Shown: positions 7,504-17,104, numbered from the stretch's first letter. The stretch: 64,000 bases of DNA from Photobacterium sp. DA100 (GCF_029223585.1 NZ_CP119423.1:1860001-1924000); one strand, 5' to 3'. Notes: a model not told the origin generated them from the sequence alone. Numbers and translations are program-made.

Positions 7504-7914
7504 ATGAACTTTATTCCATTTTATGCCAGTGCGGGGATCTCCGGGTTCGAGAGTCCTGCGACGGATTACCTGCAGCTTCCGCTGTCGCTGGATGAACTGC
7601 TGGTAGAGCACCCGAGTGCGACTTATATCGGTTTGGCGCAAGGCCGGAGCATGGAAGGTGTGGGCATCTATGATGGCGATGTGCTGATTGTCGACCGTCA
7701 TATCACGGTGAAGGATCATGATGTGGTGGTGGCGAACCTCAATGGTGAGTTTGTCTGTAAGCTCATTGACACCAAACGACGCCGTCTGCTCTCTGCGGCC
7801 TCCGGGTATATGCCCGTGTATGTCTCGCAGCACGATCAATTCACATTGGAGGGGGTGGTAACACGCTCGATTCGCTGCCACCGCCAGAGTCAGATTTTTG
7901 CTGATAATCGTTAG
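7504..7914 (+). CDS. umuD: UmuD, LexA-like self-cleaving subunit of DNA polymerase V
   Basis: A 136-residue S24-family protein. The Ser-Lys dyad is Ser49 (GRSMEG) and Lys86 (FVCKLI), matching E. coli S60/K97 with an 11-residue offset because the N-terminus is shorter. The cleavage region is SGFESPATDY, so the scissile bond would be Ser13-Gly14, where E. coli has Cys-Gly. RecA-stimulated autocleavage gives UmuD', which joins UmuC in translesion synthesis. The gene lies directly behind a LexA box and is followed by umuC after 64 bp. No strong ribosome-binding site precedes the ATG. Confidence 0.95.
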   Translation: MNFIPFYASAGISGFESPATDYLQLPLSLDELLVEHPSATYIGLAQGRSMEGVGIYDGDVLIVDRHITVKDHDVVVANLNGEFVCKLIDTKRRRLLSAASGYMPVYVSQHDQFTLEGVVTRSIRCHRQSQIFADNR

Positions 7915-7978
7915 GGGCGGGGCAGATGGTTTTGGCGTTAGTGAGTAGAAGCTTGATAGCACTGGGAAGGAGGCCACC

Positions 7979-9235
7979 ATGTTCGCCCTGGTAGATGCCA
8001 ATTCATTCTATTGCTCGGCCGAGCAGGTATTTCGGCCTGACTGGCGGAACAGGCCGATGGTGGTCCTGTCGAACAACGACGGTTGTATTGTCGCGGCCAA
8101 TCGGCTGGCAAAAGAGGCCGGGGTCGAGAAGTTCAAAGCCTATTTTGAAATGCGCGGTTTGTGCGAGGCCAAAGGCGTGATTGCTTGTTCGTCGAACTAT
8201 GAACTCTATGGCGATCTGTCTGCCAAGATGATGGAGGTGATTGGCCGTTTTGCCCCCGAACAGCATGTGTATTCCATTGATGAGTCCTTTCTGGCATTCC
8301 ACCAGTGCCAGCAAGCGATACCCGATTTATCCCACCATGCGCAGCTGTTAAGGCGGGCGGTGTGGCGGGAGTGCCGGCTGCCGGTCTGTGTCGGTATCGG
8401 CACGACCTTGACCCTTGCCAAGGTAGCCAATCATGCGGCAAAGAAGATTCAGGGTTACCAAGGTGTGTGTGTGATAGCCACCAAAGCCCAACGACAGGCG
8501 ATATTGGCGCAGATGAAAACCTCTGAGCTCTGGGGGATTGGCCGACGGATTGCCAAGCGGCTGGAGTTCATGGGGATCAATACTGCATTGCAGCTCGCCG
8601 CGATGAAGCCGGGGCTAGCGAGGAAGTCATTCAATGTCGAGGTTGAACGCACCGTGCGCGAGCTTAATGGCGAGGTGTGCAAGGGGTGGGATCAGGCAAG
8701 GGCTGACAAGAAACAGATCTTCTCTACCCGCAGTGTCGGCGAGCGTATCACGTGCCCCGACAGCCTGTGCCAAGCTCTGTGCAAGCATGCCGGTATTGCG
8801 GCAGAGAAGCTGAGAAAGCAACGTTCTCTGGTGCGTGTGATGATGGTGTTTGCTTCGAACTCGCCCTATGACGAACGGCCACAGAGCTTTAAACAGGTTT
8901 ACCGCTTTGCCTATCCAACCGATGACAGTGCGGCTATTACCAAAGCGGTCGCGTCACTGCTCGATCGACTTTATGCGCCGGGGGTACGTTATTACAAAAT
9001 CGGGGTCGGGCTGATCGATTTGGTCAGCGGTGAACATGCACAGGGTGATCTGTTCGATGAATCAACAACCAATCCGGCATTGATGAAGGTCTTTGATAGC
9101 CTTAACCAGCGCTATGGCCGAGACAGCCTGTTCCTGGCGGCTCAGGGTATCAATCCCAGATGGGCGATGCGACGGGAGTTTTTGACACCGCAATATACCA
9201 CCCGGTGGCGGGATATCCCGCGGGTGAAGTGTTGA
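7979..9235 (+). CDS. umuC: UmuC, Y-family translesion polymerase (Pol V catalytic subunit)
   Basis: A 418-residue protein. Catalytic metal ligands are Asp6 (ALVDANSFY) and Asp101-Glu102 in YSIDES, at the same positions as in E. coli UmuC. The palm/finger signature VVLSNNDGCIVA and the helix-hairpin-helix region (ELWGIGRRIAKRL) are intact, as is the C-terminal little-finger domain with a GDLF segment that could be the beta-clamp contact. SD GGAAGGAGG lies before the ATG. It is transcribed with umuD from the SOS promoter and bypasses lesions at the cost of fidelity. The GC-rich codon use contrasts with the cassette array. Confidence 0.96.
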   Translation: MFALVDANSFYCSAEQVFRPDWRNRPMVVLSNNDGCIVAANRLAKEAGVEKFKAYFEMRGLCEAKGVIACSSNYELYGDLSAKMMEVIGRFAPEQHVYSIDESFLAFHQCQQAIPDLSHHAQLLRRAVWRECRLPVCVGIGTTLTLAKVANHAAKKIQGYQGVCVIATKAQRQAILAQMKTSELWGIGRRIAKRLEFMGINTALQLAAMKPGLARKSFNVEVERTVRELNGEVCKGWDQARADKKQIFSTRSVGERITCPDSLCQALCKHAGIAAEKLRKQRSLVRVMMVFASNSPYDERPQSFKQVYRFAYPTDDSAAITKAVASLLDRLYAPGVRYYKIGVGLIDLVSGEHAQGDLFDESTTNPALMKVFDSLNQRYGRDSLFLAAQGINPRWAMRREFLTPQYTTRWRDIPRVKC

Positions 9236-9467
9236 GTGACACAGACGCGACTAAAGATAAATGGCCTTCAGAGGGAGCTTTGGGGGCACTTTTCAGTGAA
9301 AAGTCGGGTTTCTCGTTTGGTTTTATCGTTTCTACTGGTGTGATCTAATTCAAAATATAATATTTATTAACAAGTTAAATTGATGCTTGTCTCGACTGTA
9401 CGATAGTTCAAGGTTAAATTTTAGAGGTTTTTATTGAAACGATTCTATTAATGAGAGTGAGGCTGTA

Positions 9468-10877
9468 TTGATTTATACGAAGAAGGTATTAGCGCTGGTG
9501 TTAGGGACTTTTATGCTTGGTGGATGTGCATCGAGTGTTGAAGATGTAAGTACACCATTGATTACAGACGTTTATATAGGAGAGCATCATTACCCTGAAA
9601 ACTTTGCTCAACAGCTTCATACCAATTTGCAGTATTTCCGGGATGGCGTCGGCGTCGATTCCCAATCAGGTATGCCATATGATTTTATTCGCTTGATGGA
9701 TAACGGTGTTATTGAGCCTCGCCCTGCGGTGAACAGCACCACAGTTGGCCTGTACCTCAATGTATTAACCGAGATGGAGCGGGCGGGATCGGCAGAAGCG
9801 CGCCAGCGCCTAGGGGAGGTCTTGAGCCAGCTGGAAAATGCCCCGAAATGGAATGGCCTGTTTATCTGGATGTATAAAGTTGACGCAGGGGAGCTGTCTC
9901 TCAATAGCCGGTCGGTGGCGTCTGCCGTTGATGCAGCTAACTTGGTATCGTCGCTGGCGGCGGTAGCGGGCGCATATTGGCAGCATGAAGATCCCGAGTT
10001 AGCAAAGCTGGCTCAGCGCGCCGATGCGTTGATCATGGAAAGTAAACAGGGTTGGTATGGCCTCTACGACCGTGAGAACAATAACCGCGAGCTGCTGCGT
10101 GCAGCATGGCAAGATAGAGGCGACGGCCAGCGGGGCTACGCCAAATACAAGATCGACCGTAAGGCAAACGAGAGCCGACTGGCACCGCTTTGGGCTGCTG
10201 TGCTGACTTATGGTGATGAGGAGCCGATCCCCGAAGCTACTTTTACCAATATGAGGCTCTACACCGGCGAGTATATGACGCGGGATGGGGAGGTGATCAA
10301 CCCGATGCTGACCTGGAACGGGGCCTACTTCCAGGGCATGTTGCCATCGGTTTGGTTTGATGAGCAGTCAATGGTGCCGGTACCGCAGATGTTTGACGAC
10401 ATGGCAACAGTGCAGATCGAGTACAGCACTGAATACGGCATACCTTTCCTGTCATCGTCAGCAACGATAGATAGCCGTTACAGCGAATATGGAGTTGACG
10501 GAATGGCAGAAGCGTACCAGCGTGGCCGACGGAGTTTTCAAGAGCCGGTGGGTACCCCGCATGCCAGCGCTTTGTATGCAATGATTAACCGTGATCATGC
10601 CATCGAGTTGCTACGCGATGTTGAGCGCCGCCATCCGCAGATTGTCAGCCCGGTAGGCTGGTTTGATGCGGTGAACGATAAAGGAGAAGTCACCAATAAG
10701 ATCATCGGCCTTGACCAAGGGATGTTCGCGGCATCGTTTTTTGCCGACACAATCCGTGCAGATGTCGAAAACTATATCAGGCAAGCACACGGCGAAGAGG
10801 CCTGGCAGGTGGTCGAGCGTCTGTATGGGCAGTTTGAGAGCAACGGCATATTAATACGTGAGGAAAACGCTTCGTAG
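9468..10877 (+). CDS. Lipoprotein with glycoamylase/DUF3131-like (alpha/alpha)6-barrel domain
   Basis: A 469-residue protein. The start is TTG at 9468, the only in-frame start giving a full signal sequence; the lipobox MLGGC puts the lipid on Cys20. Residues about 90-180 (VNSTTVGLYLNVLTEMERAG) resemble DUF3131. The C-terminal half (WNGAYFQGMLPSVWF, STEYGIPFLSSS, IVSPVGWFDAVN, IIGLDQGMFAAS) resembles the glycoamylase family (PF10091), whose characterised members act on beta-1,2-glucans or related glycans. Substrate and activity are unknown here. It is monocistronic and ends at a hairpin shared with the convergent gene. Confidence 0.8.
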   Translation: MIYTKKVLALVLGTFMLGGCASSVEDVSTPLITDVYIGEHHYPENFAQQLHTNLQYFRDGVGVDSQSGMPYDFIRLMDNGVIEPRPAVNSTTVGLYLNVLTEMERAGSAEARQRLGEVLSQLENAPKWNGLFIWMYKVDAGELSLNSRSVASAVDAANLVSSLAAVAGAYWQHEDPELAKLAQRADALIMESKQGWYGLYDRENNNRELLRAAWQDRGDGQRGYAKYKIDRKANESRLAPLWAAVLTYGDEEPIPEATFTNMRLYTGEYMTRDGEVINPMLTWNGAYFQGMLPSVWFDEQSMVPVPQMFDDMATVQIEYSTEYGIPFLSSSATIDSRYSEYGVDGMAEAYQRGRRSFQEPVGTPHASALYAMINRDHAIELLRDVERRHPQIVSPVGWFDAVNDKGEVTNKIIGLDQGMFAASFFADTIRADVENYIRQAHGEEAWQVVERLYGQFESNGILIREENAS

Positions 10878-10915
10878 TTTCGGTTTCCTTGTTAGAAAAC
10901 CCCGCTTCACGGTCA

Positions 10916-10950
10916 ACGCCAGGTCACGATTAAAAATCGTTGCCTGGCGT
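10916..10950. terminator. Hairpin between convergent genes
   Basis: ACGCCAGGTCACGAT pairs with ATCGTTGCCTGGCGT across a 5-nt loop, with a small internal mismatch. It lies between the lipoprotein gene and the convergent outer-membrane gene. A weak T-rich tail (CATTCCCATTT) follows on the plus strand. Confidence 0.6.
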
Positions 10951-10974
10951 CATTCCCATTTCATGATGAGGCAG

Positions 10975-11985
10975 TTAGAAGCGATAGAGCAGGCCAACAC
11001 TGAACAAGCTGACCGATGCATCATAGAAATCGATATCACTATCGTCGTCGAACCAGGCGACAGTACCGTTTGCCAGCCAGTTCTTCCAACCAAAGGGGCT
11101 GGCATAAAACGCAGTGAAGCTCGCGCCCAGCTGGCTACTATCTATTTTTCTATCATAGACAGGGTGGACTTCGTCAAATGAAAGCTCAGAGAGATAGACG
11201 TTAGTGACTAGGCGCCAGCGGTTTATGGAGTAGATATAGTTTGCCCCTAGGGAATAGGCATCATAAGCCATCGCGTCGCCATCGCTCTGGTGGTCGATCA
11301 CCGAGAAGGAAGGTACTAAGCGATGTCTGGGGGTATCCCAGTTGAAGGTGTATTGTACGGTGAAGCGGTGAACATCCCCGTTGCGGTTCAGTAAAGCTCG
11401 CTCTTGGCTATCCAAACCCAGAGAGACCCCACTTAGTTCGTCATCAATATCGACATCTCGGTAGGAATACCTTAGTTCTAGCTCTGTACCGTACATACGA
11501 GCCCAAATCAACCGGTAACCATTGGCAGAACGATCCGTTTTTGTTCTTGGGGAACCGGTGAGGAAAGGATCTGCCCACACTTCTGTAGCCAGTGGGGTGT
11601 AAAGGAAGCTTGCACCCAATACGCCAGCCTTGCCAATTTCTTGTCTGACTCCAGCAAGGGTAGAGAAGTCGAAACGGATATAGTCTTCCAGTTGGTTACC
11701 AATGAAAATTTGTGTACGGCTATCAGCAAAGGTATAGGCGAGCTCGGCGGCAATAATAGGAATGGCTGAATCTTCGCTGTCGGGTTTTGCATTGATTGAA
11801 CTTAGGGTGTTGTTACTTAAATCGACCGAGCCAAACTTGGCGAGATTATTTGACTCCACACTCACACCGCCAGCTCCGACATTGATAAAGCCAGAAAAGC
11901 CACTTTCTTTGGGGATCGGCTCTATCGCATAGGCATTGGAAATAAAGGCGGTTGTTATCACGAATGGCAGTAACGGCCGAATCAT
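10975..11985 (-). CDS. DUF2860-family outer-membrane beta-barrel protein
   Basis: A 336-residue protein with a cleavable signal peptide (MIRPLLPFVITTAFISNAYA) and then alternating amphipathic strands with a C-terminal aromatic (GLLYRF), as in outer-membrane barrels. The EPIPKESGFSGFINVG start of the mature protein and the overall length match the DUF2860 family, which is common in Vibrionaceae and has no known function. It is convergent with the lipoprotein gene and separated from the divergent atoE-like gene by 360 bp. Confidence 0.8.
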   Translation of the reverse strand: MIRPLLPFVITTAFISNAYAIEPIPKESGFSGFINVGAGGVSVESNNLAKFGSVDLSNNTLSSINAKPDSEDSAIPIIAAELAYTFADSRTQIFIGNQLEDYIRFDFSTLAGVRQEIGKAGVLGASFLYTPLATEVWADPFLTGSPRTKTDRSANGYRLIWARMYGTELELRYSYRDVDIDDELSGVSLGLDSQERALLNRNGDVHRFTVQYTFNWDTPRHRLVPSFSVIDHQSDGDAMAYDAYSLGANYIYSINRWRLVTNVYLSELSFDEVHPVYDRKIDSSQLGASFTAFYASPFGWKNWLANGTVAWFDDDSDIDFYDASVSLFSVGLLYRF

Positions 11986-12345
11986 ATTGAAGCCCCAATT
12001 TGGTTTTAAGTCGTGTTAAAAAATTAGGAGAACTTCTCAAAATTGTAAAATGCCGGGGGAGTTTTTCTTATATTTAATAAATCAGGCTCAAAACTGAACA
12101 TGATAAAGCAGTCTTTTTGACCATCCGGCTAATATCTTGGCTGCTAGGGAAGGCAAGCCATAACAAGGAATAACGATCGATACCGTTAGCCAAGCCAGAA
12201 ATATCAAGTGTATTTTTCCAGTATTTGCAAATCGACTTCCTGTTTTTACAAGTGTCAATTTAGCTAGGGTTAAGCTTCAATGGTGGATGAGAAATAACTC
12301 AATTATATCCAATGACGTTGTAGACATATTCTAAAGGAGAAGAAA
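11986..12345. other. Intergenic region between DUF2860 gene and atoE-like gene
   Basis: 360 bp that must hold the divergent promoters. It is AT-rich. No convincing operator or RNA structure was recognised. Confidence 0.5.
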
Positions 12346-13731
12346 ATGGCTACTGAAACTCTATCCTATCAGAAAACAACTTTCATCCAGCGCTTATCAA
12401 GGGTGTGTACCGCATTGGTACAGCGCTATCTGCCCGATCCGTTCTTATTTGCGGCGTTGCTAACCTTTGCTGTCTTCCTTATTGCAATGCCTGTCACCCA
12501 ACAAAGCCCGCTCCAAATGGTCAATGCGTTTTCCGGCGGATTTTGGTCATTGCTAACCTTTGCCATGCAGATGGCTCTCGTGGTTGTGACCGGGCATGCC
12601 ATGGCATCGGCCCCCGTTTTCCGGCGAACCTTGTCGTACCTTGCGATGACAGCCAAAACGCCGGGCCATGCTATTTTGATTGTCACTGTCGTTTCCGCGA
12701 TTGCTTGCTGGATTAACTGGGGGTTCGGCCTAGTCGTCGGGGCTATTTTTGCCCGTGAACTTGCTGCCAAGGTCAAAGGCGTCGATTACCGACTCCTTAT
12801 TGCATCGGCTTATACCGGTTTCCTGTTCTGGCATGCTGGGCTTTCTGGCTCGGTGCCATTAGCGCTTGCCTCGGGAAGTAACTTGGAGGCAGTGACCGCC
12901 GGTGCGGTATTGTCACCGGTTTCAACCGCGGAAACGCTTTTCTCGAGCATGAACATTGTTATTCTTTTGGCCATGCTGATCACCATTCCTTTGTTGAATC
13001 GCTCTATGCACCCGTCAGCGGATCAGGTTGTGACTATTTCACCGGCCCTTTTGTCACTGGATGAGAGCCCGGAAGAGGAAAAAAGCACAGATTTAACACC
13101 AGCTGAGAAGCTAGAGCAATCACCTTGGGTTAACCGCTTGCTGGCATTGTTGGGATTTAGCTACATTGTGATGTATTTCAGCGAGAACGGTTTTGCGCTT
13201 AACCTTAACATTGTGAATTTCATCTTCTTGTTTACTGCCATTCTGTTACATGGAACGCCTAAACGATTATTGAAAGCGGTAGCCGAAGGTACCAAAAATA
13301 CCGCCGGGATTTTACTGCAGTTCCCTTTCTACGCCGGAATCATGGGAATGATGGTTGCTAAAGGCCCAGAGGGCATCTCGTTGGCTGGGGCGATGTCAGA
13401 TATGTTTGTCAGTATCTCAAACGAACACACGTTCCCGCTGTTTACCTTCATCAGTGCAGGGATCGTTAATTTCTTTGTGCCATCTGGTGGGGGCCAATGG
13501 GCCGTTCAGGCTCCCATTATGATGCCAGCAGGCGCAGAGCTTGGTGTCCCAGCAGCCAAGACAGCCATGGCGATTGCGTGGGGCGATGCCTGGACTAATA
13601 TGATTCAGCCTTTCTGGGCTTTGCCTGCTCTCAGTATCGCGGGACTAAATGCCAAAGATATTATGGGTTTCTGTATTATTTCATTGTTTGCTTCAGGTGC
13701 GATTATCGGCTGTGGTTTACTGCTGCTCTAG
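12346..13731 (+). CDS. atoE: AtoE-type short-chain fatty acid transporter
   Basis: A 461-residue polytopic inner-membrane protein with about ten hydrophobic segments. Family marks are the N-terminal RYLPDPFLFAALLTF, the INWGFGLVVGAIFAREL and GLSGSVPLALAS segments, and the C-terminal FFVPSGGGQWAVQAPIM. AtoE proteins carry short-chain fatty acids such as butyrate and acetoacetate across the inner membrane. SD AAAGGAG precedes the ATG. No catabolic ato genes sit beside it, so its physiological substrate here is inferred. The symbol reflects the family. Confidence 0.88.
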   Translation: MATETLSYQKTTFIQRLSRVCTALVQRYLPDPFLFAALLTFAVFLIAMPVTQQSPLQMVNAFSGGFWSLLTFAMQMALVVVTGHAMASAPVFRRTLSYLAMTAKTPGHAILIVTVVSAIACWINWGFGLVVGAIFARELAAKVKGVDYRLLIASAYTGFLFWHAGLSGSVPLALASGSNLEAVTAGAVLSPVSTAETLFSSMNIVILLAMLITIPLLNRSMHPSADQVVTISPALLSLDESPEEEKSTDLTPAEKLEQSPWVNRLLALLGFSYIVMYFSENGFALNLNIVNFIFLFTAILLHGTPKRLLKAVAEGTKNTAGILLQFPFYAGIMGMMVAKGPEGISLAGAMSDMFVSISNEHTFPLFTFISAGIVNFFVPSGGGQWAVQAPIMMPAGAELGVPAAKTAMAIAWGDAWTNMIQPFWALPALSIAGLNAKDIMGFCIISLFASGAIIGCGLLLL

Positions 13732-13874
13732 GTAGCCCCACGGTCTGTACCCGTCGAACTCTTGAGGTTGATGACGCTGATTATCAAGAAATACAAGGCT
13801 GATTGATATTGGCCTTGGTATCAAATGCTTCAGCAGGCAGGACGAGATATAGAGGTGAGGGGATAAGAAAATAA

Positions 13875-13900
13875 AAAAGGGCGCCCGAGGGCACCCTTTT
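13875..13900 (-). terminator. Terminator of the first cold-shock gene
   Basis: The AAAAGGGCGCCC/GGGCACCCTTTT stem pairs fully on the minus strand with one G-U pair and ends in a run of T (TTTTTTAT). It lies 24 bp beyond the stop of the gene at 13924-14133. Confidence 0.85.
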
Positions 13901-13923
13901 AGTATTCTTCACGTTAACGCGAA

Positions 13924-14133
13924 TTAGATGCGCTCAACGTTAGCAGCTTGAGGACCTTTCTGACCTTGTTCGATGTCGAAAGATACTTTCTGGCCTTCAG
14001 CTAGAGATTTGAAACCTTCACCAGCGATAGCACGGAAGTGAACGAATACGTCAGCACCGCCGTTGTCTTGAGTGATGAAACCAAAACCTTTCTCGTCGTT
14101 GAACCACTTAACGATACCAGTTGCTTTAGACAT
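13924..14133 (-). CDS. CspA-family cold-shock RNA chaperone
   Basis: A 69-residue single cold-shock domain. RNP1 (KGFGFI) and RNP2 (DVFVHF) are intact and the KWFN start is typical. It binds single-stranded RNA/DNA and melts secondary structure. SD CAGGAGACATC precedes the ATG. About 410 bp upstream carry no other gene before the second cold-shock gene's terminator, consistent with the long 5' leader known for cspA-type mRNAs. Assignment to CspA, CspE or another paralogue cannot be made. Confidence 0.95.
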   Translation of the reverse strand: MSKATGIVKWFNDEKGFGFITQDNGGADVFVHFRAIAGEGFKSLAEGQKVSFDIEQGQKGPQAANVERI

Positions 14134-14540
14134 GTGATGTCTCCTGAATAAAATAATTAATTAACGCTTGTTGCGTACTTAAGCCATCATAATGAATTAC
14201 TTATGGACAAAAGAATGTTGAGCTCTTCAGGACAACGTCGCTCGATGAAGCGGTGTAACGAAGTTTTCTATTTCAATTTGTTGCATAAATAGGTCTGCAT
14301 TTCAGGCCAAGCACATTAGGCCACACGAGAGGGTGGGTGGCAAGCAATTACTTGAAAATTTAATTATTTATATTGAAAAGTGTGATTTAGATGGCGGCAA
14401 AACCACTGCATTGACAAGGTTAAACAAAAGGTTATCGCTTTTTTGACTAATTTGTCGGCACATTAGAGTGAAAGGTCGAAAATAGAGCAGTTACTGTGGT
14501 TTAACGTGTTTTTAGAGGAGTAAAGTATTAATCTAGAAAG
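14134..14540. other. Long upstream region of the first cold-shock gene
   Basis: No coding signal. It probably holds the promoter and a long 5' leader for the minus-strand cold-shock gene, by analogy with cspA. Leader structure was not resolved by eye. Confidence 0.45.
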
Positions 14541-14543
14541 TAA

Positions 14544-14566
14544 AAAAGGGCCTAAGCAGCCCTTTT
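14544..14566 (-). terminator. Terminator of the second cold-shock gene
   Basis: The stem AAAAGGGC/GCCCTTTT with a 7-nt loop ends in a T-run on the minus strand (TTTTTTAC). It lies 20 bp past the stop at 14587. Confidence 0.85.
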
Positions 14567-14586
14567 ATCCAAGTGTGAATAAGAGA

Positions 14587-14796
14587 TTAAATTTTCTCTA
14601 CGTTCGCCGCTTGTAAACCTTTAGGGCCTTGCTCTGTTTCAAAGCTTACTTTTTGACCTTCCGCGAGTGTCTTGAAGCCGTCTCCAGTGATCGCACGGAA
14701 ATGAACGAATACATCAGCACCGCCGTTGTCCTGTGTGATGAAACCGAAACCCTTTTCTTCATTGAACCACTTAACGGTACCTGTTGCTTTAGACAT
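14587..14796 (-). CDS. Second CspA-family cold-shock protein
   Basis: A 69-residue protein nearly identical to the one at 13924-14133 (RNP1 KGFGFI, RNP2 DVFVHF). Differences cluster at a few positions such as NEEKG for NDEKG and the C-terminus VEKI for VERI. The start is the ATG at 14796 with CAGGAGACAAC upstream; the frame extends 20 codons further but without conservation. It has its own terminator, so the pair is a tandem duplication of separate transcription units, not an operon. Confidence 0.95.
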   Translation of the reverse strand: MSKATGTVKWFNEEKGFGFITQDNGGADVFVHFRAITGDGFKTLAEGQKVSFETEQGPKGLQAANVEKI

Positions 14797-15252
14797 GTTG
14801 TCTCCTGAATAACTTACATCTGTACATGTGCCAATACTATTTAACCAAGGTGACAATTGAATCTTTTTGCTCCAGTTGGACTTGCAAAATAGTATTGCTA
14901 GATGAAGCGAGTCAGAGTCACTGTTGTTTCAACGCCAAACACTACTGGTCAATTCAAAGATTAGGCAGCATTGAGCTAATTGCAAATAAAAAAATGAGAA
15001 TTTTGTGGCGACTTTCACAGGATTTTCGGCAACCTGAACCTCTGCTGAAATAGTCTCACAAGTTTAACTAAATCTTACTTTTAGCTTTCATCATTTTGTG
15101 ATGTATAAGTGCTCTCTCTTGAGTGAAACTGAAATAAGTCAAGGAAGCAGCCGGTTTTGGTTTAACTGCTCAAAATGTGACTTGAGTGGCAATACCGGTT
15201 TCTGCTATAACGGGAGGCAGTTAGGTTTTGTAGATTCATATAAGGACAAACA
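14797..15252. other. Divergent intergenic region, csp to yeeX
   Basis: 456 bp without a supported gene. It should contain the long leader of the second cold-shock gene (minus strand) and the yeeX promoter (plus strand). Confidence 0.45.
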
Positions 15253-15561
15253 ATGAACACTATCCTAGAGCTAGTTCGTCAAACTCGTCGTAAGAACAAG
15301 CTAAAGCGTGAAATCCTGGACAACGACCGTAAAATTCGCGACAACCGTAAGCGTGTTGAATTATTGGAAAACCTACTCGACTATATCAAAGCTGATATGA
15401 CACACGATCAGATCGTCGAAATCGTTGAAAACATGAAAGGCGATTACGAAGATCGTGTTGACGACCACATCATCATCAGTGCTGAACTTTCTAAAGAGCG
15501 CCGTGAAGTAAGCAAGAGTGTGAAAGAGCTGAAGAAAGCAGAAATCGCTTCTCATCAGTAA
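15253..15561 (+). CDS. yeeX: YeeX, DUF496 family coiled-coil protein
   Basis: A 102-residue, highly charged helical protein. Conserved family blocks are [40 protein letters not shown] and AELSKERRE, matching E. coli YeeX/DUF496 over the whole length. Predicted to form a coiled coil. Its function is not established. SD AAGGACA precedes the ATG, and a strong terminator follows 23 bp after the stop. Confidence 0.93.
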   Translation: MNTILELVRQTRRKNKLKREILDNDRKIRDNRKRVELLENLLDYIKADMTHDQIVEIVENMKGDYEDRVDDHIIISAELSKERREVSKSVKELKKAEIASHQ

Positions 15562-15583
15562 TTGTTAAGACTGATTTATAAAG

Positions 15584-15610
15584 GCCCGATCATGTGATCG
15601 GGCTTTTTTT
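15584..15610 (+). terminator. yeeX terminator
   Basis: The 9-bp stem GCCCGATCA/TGATCGGGC is followed by seven T. Confidence 0.93.
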
Positions 15611-15735
15611 GTGCTTTTTTGTCTCGGCACGACAACTTTTTTACTCTAGCACGACAAAAATGTCGATAAATTCAGGTATATATAGGTATGAGACAGCTAC
15701 TATTATAGTTGCGGGTTATTTTTGAGGGTTATTGC

Positions 15736-17100
15736 TTGTTTAAACATTTTGGATTCATCGCTTGTCTGCCATTGGTTGCCTTGGCAGCCGAGACAGAACA
15801 ACAACCTGTGGTCACGGAAGATACAAAGCCTTTAGGTTTCATCTCGGTGGATGACTTACGGCAGCAAAGAGACGGTGAACAAAAGTGGGGTATCGCGGCG
15901 GTTATGCGCAGTGCCTCAATCCCCTATGCGACAGAATCGGTCGTCGAGGATTCTACGGTCTCAAGTTTTGTTCCGATGATGTTCTACCAGGGGAACCGCC
16001 TGTTCATCAATGGGACAGAAGGTGGGCTCAACCTTTACCGTGAGCAAGACTGGGAAGTTAATGCCCTCATTCGAATGCACTTTATCGACATTCCATCTTC
16101 TTTTCAGAATGAGATAGGCGGCGACACAGCGGATTTCGGGTTGCAGTACAAGTACCGCTGGGATGAAAACTACTACACCGACTTTGAATTGTTGTCGGAT
16201 CCTGATGGTAGGTTCAGCTCGCAGTTTTCTATCGGTGGCGATTACCAGTTCGATGATTGGCGCATCCTGCCCAAAGCATCGCTACTTTGGAAAGACAGTG
16301 ATTATAACAGTTACTACTATGGGCTGAACTTTGAGGATATTTCTTCAGGTGTTGATTTGCGGGTAGGGTCGGCATTTAGTTACCACGTCACGTCAAATTT
16401 GTACCTATTGGGTGGAGTGTATGCTCGCTATTTTGACAGCAATACGCGCGATTCTGCTTTGGTTAGCGATAACTGGCAGGGGGAAGGTTATTTAGGCTTT
16501 GGTTTCTTTAATGATGTCAAGAAACCGAGAAAATCGAGTATTGGTAACAAGCCTTATTTGCGCGTCGCCCATGGCTGGGCAACACCGTCGAATATTGGCG
16601 AGATATTCTCTGGAAATAGAGTAAAAGATGAATTCAACAATCAGCTGACGTCATTCTTCTACGGCCATCCGCTAACCGATGAGCTGTTCGGCTTTCCGTT
16701 GGATATTTACCTGACGCCTGGTTTTGTTTGGCACTGGAGTTCCGATGTTCAAAGCTCAACGCAAGAATATGTCATGGCCATCAAAGCCTATTACACCTTC
16801 ACATGGCCGGTACAGTGGCGTTTTGGTGTGGCAGAGGGCCTGTCTTACGTCAACCGCATTACCTATATCGAGCAGTCGGAGATGGATCGCAAGGGGTATG
16901 AGCCAAGCAAGCTGCTTAACTATTTAGATTTCTCTTTTGACGTCAACCTTGGAGATGTTTTCAACCATAAACCGTTAGATAGTGTATGGTTTGGTTACAG
17001 CTTGCATCACCGCTCAGCTATCTTTGAAAGTGCCTCCCAGTTCGGCCGTATCAAAGGGGGTAGTAATTACAATACGGTCTACGTGCAATTTGATTTCTAA
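15736..17100 (+). CDS. Outer-membrane beta-barrel protein, MipA/OmpV-like
   Basis: About 454 residues. The preferred start is TTG at 15736, 7 nt after GAGGG, giving a signal peptide ending ALA before AETEQ; the frame is open from another TTG at 15709. The mature part is a series of amphipathic strands with a C-terminal phenylalanine (VYVQFDF), the signature recognised by the Bam complex. The EKWGIAAVMRSASIPY-like opening and GGSNYNTVYVQFDF ending suggest the MipA/OmpV superfamily, but the protein is longer than typical members, so family assignment is tentative. Monocistronic. Confidence 0.75.
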   Translation: MFKHFGFIACLPLVALAAETEQQPVVTEDTKPLGFISVDDLRQQRDGEQKWGIAAVMRSASIPYATESVVEDSTVSSFVPMMFYQGNRLFINGTEGGLNLYREQDWEVNALIRMHFIDIPSSFQNEIGGDTADFGLQYKYRWDENYYTDFELLSDPDGRFSSQFSIGGDYQFDDWRILPKASLLWKDSDYNSYYYGLNFEDISSGVDLRVGSAFSYHVTSNLYLLGGVYARYFDSNTRDSALVSDNWQGEGYLGFGFFNDVKKPRKSSIGNKPYLRVAHGWATPSNIGEIFSGNRVKDEFNNQLTSFFYGHPLTDELFGFPLDIYLTPGFVWHWSSDVQSSTQEYVMAIKAYYTFTWPVQWRFGVAEGLSYVNRITYIEQSEMDRKGYEPSKLLNYLDFSFDVNLGDVFNHKPLDSVWFGYSLHHRSAIFESASQFGRIKGGSNYNTVYVQFDF

Positions 17101-17104
17101 AAAA

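Noticed and set aside
7423..8001. 192-residue minus-strand frame over umuD
   Set aside because: It is antisense to umuD, which has an intact family match, and has no SD; a composition shadow.
10858..11181. 107-residue frame overlapping the convergent end of the DUF2860 gene
   Set aside because: It runs through the terminator hairpin into the antisense of a conserved gene.
14826..15053. 75-residue plus-strand frame upstream of yeeX
   Set aside because: No SD or family pattern; lies in the probable leader of the cold-shock gene.
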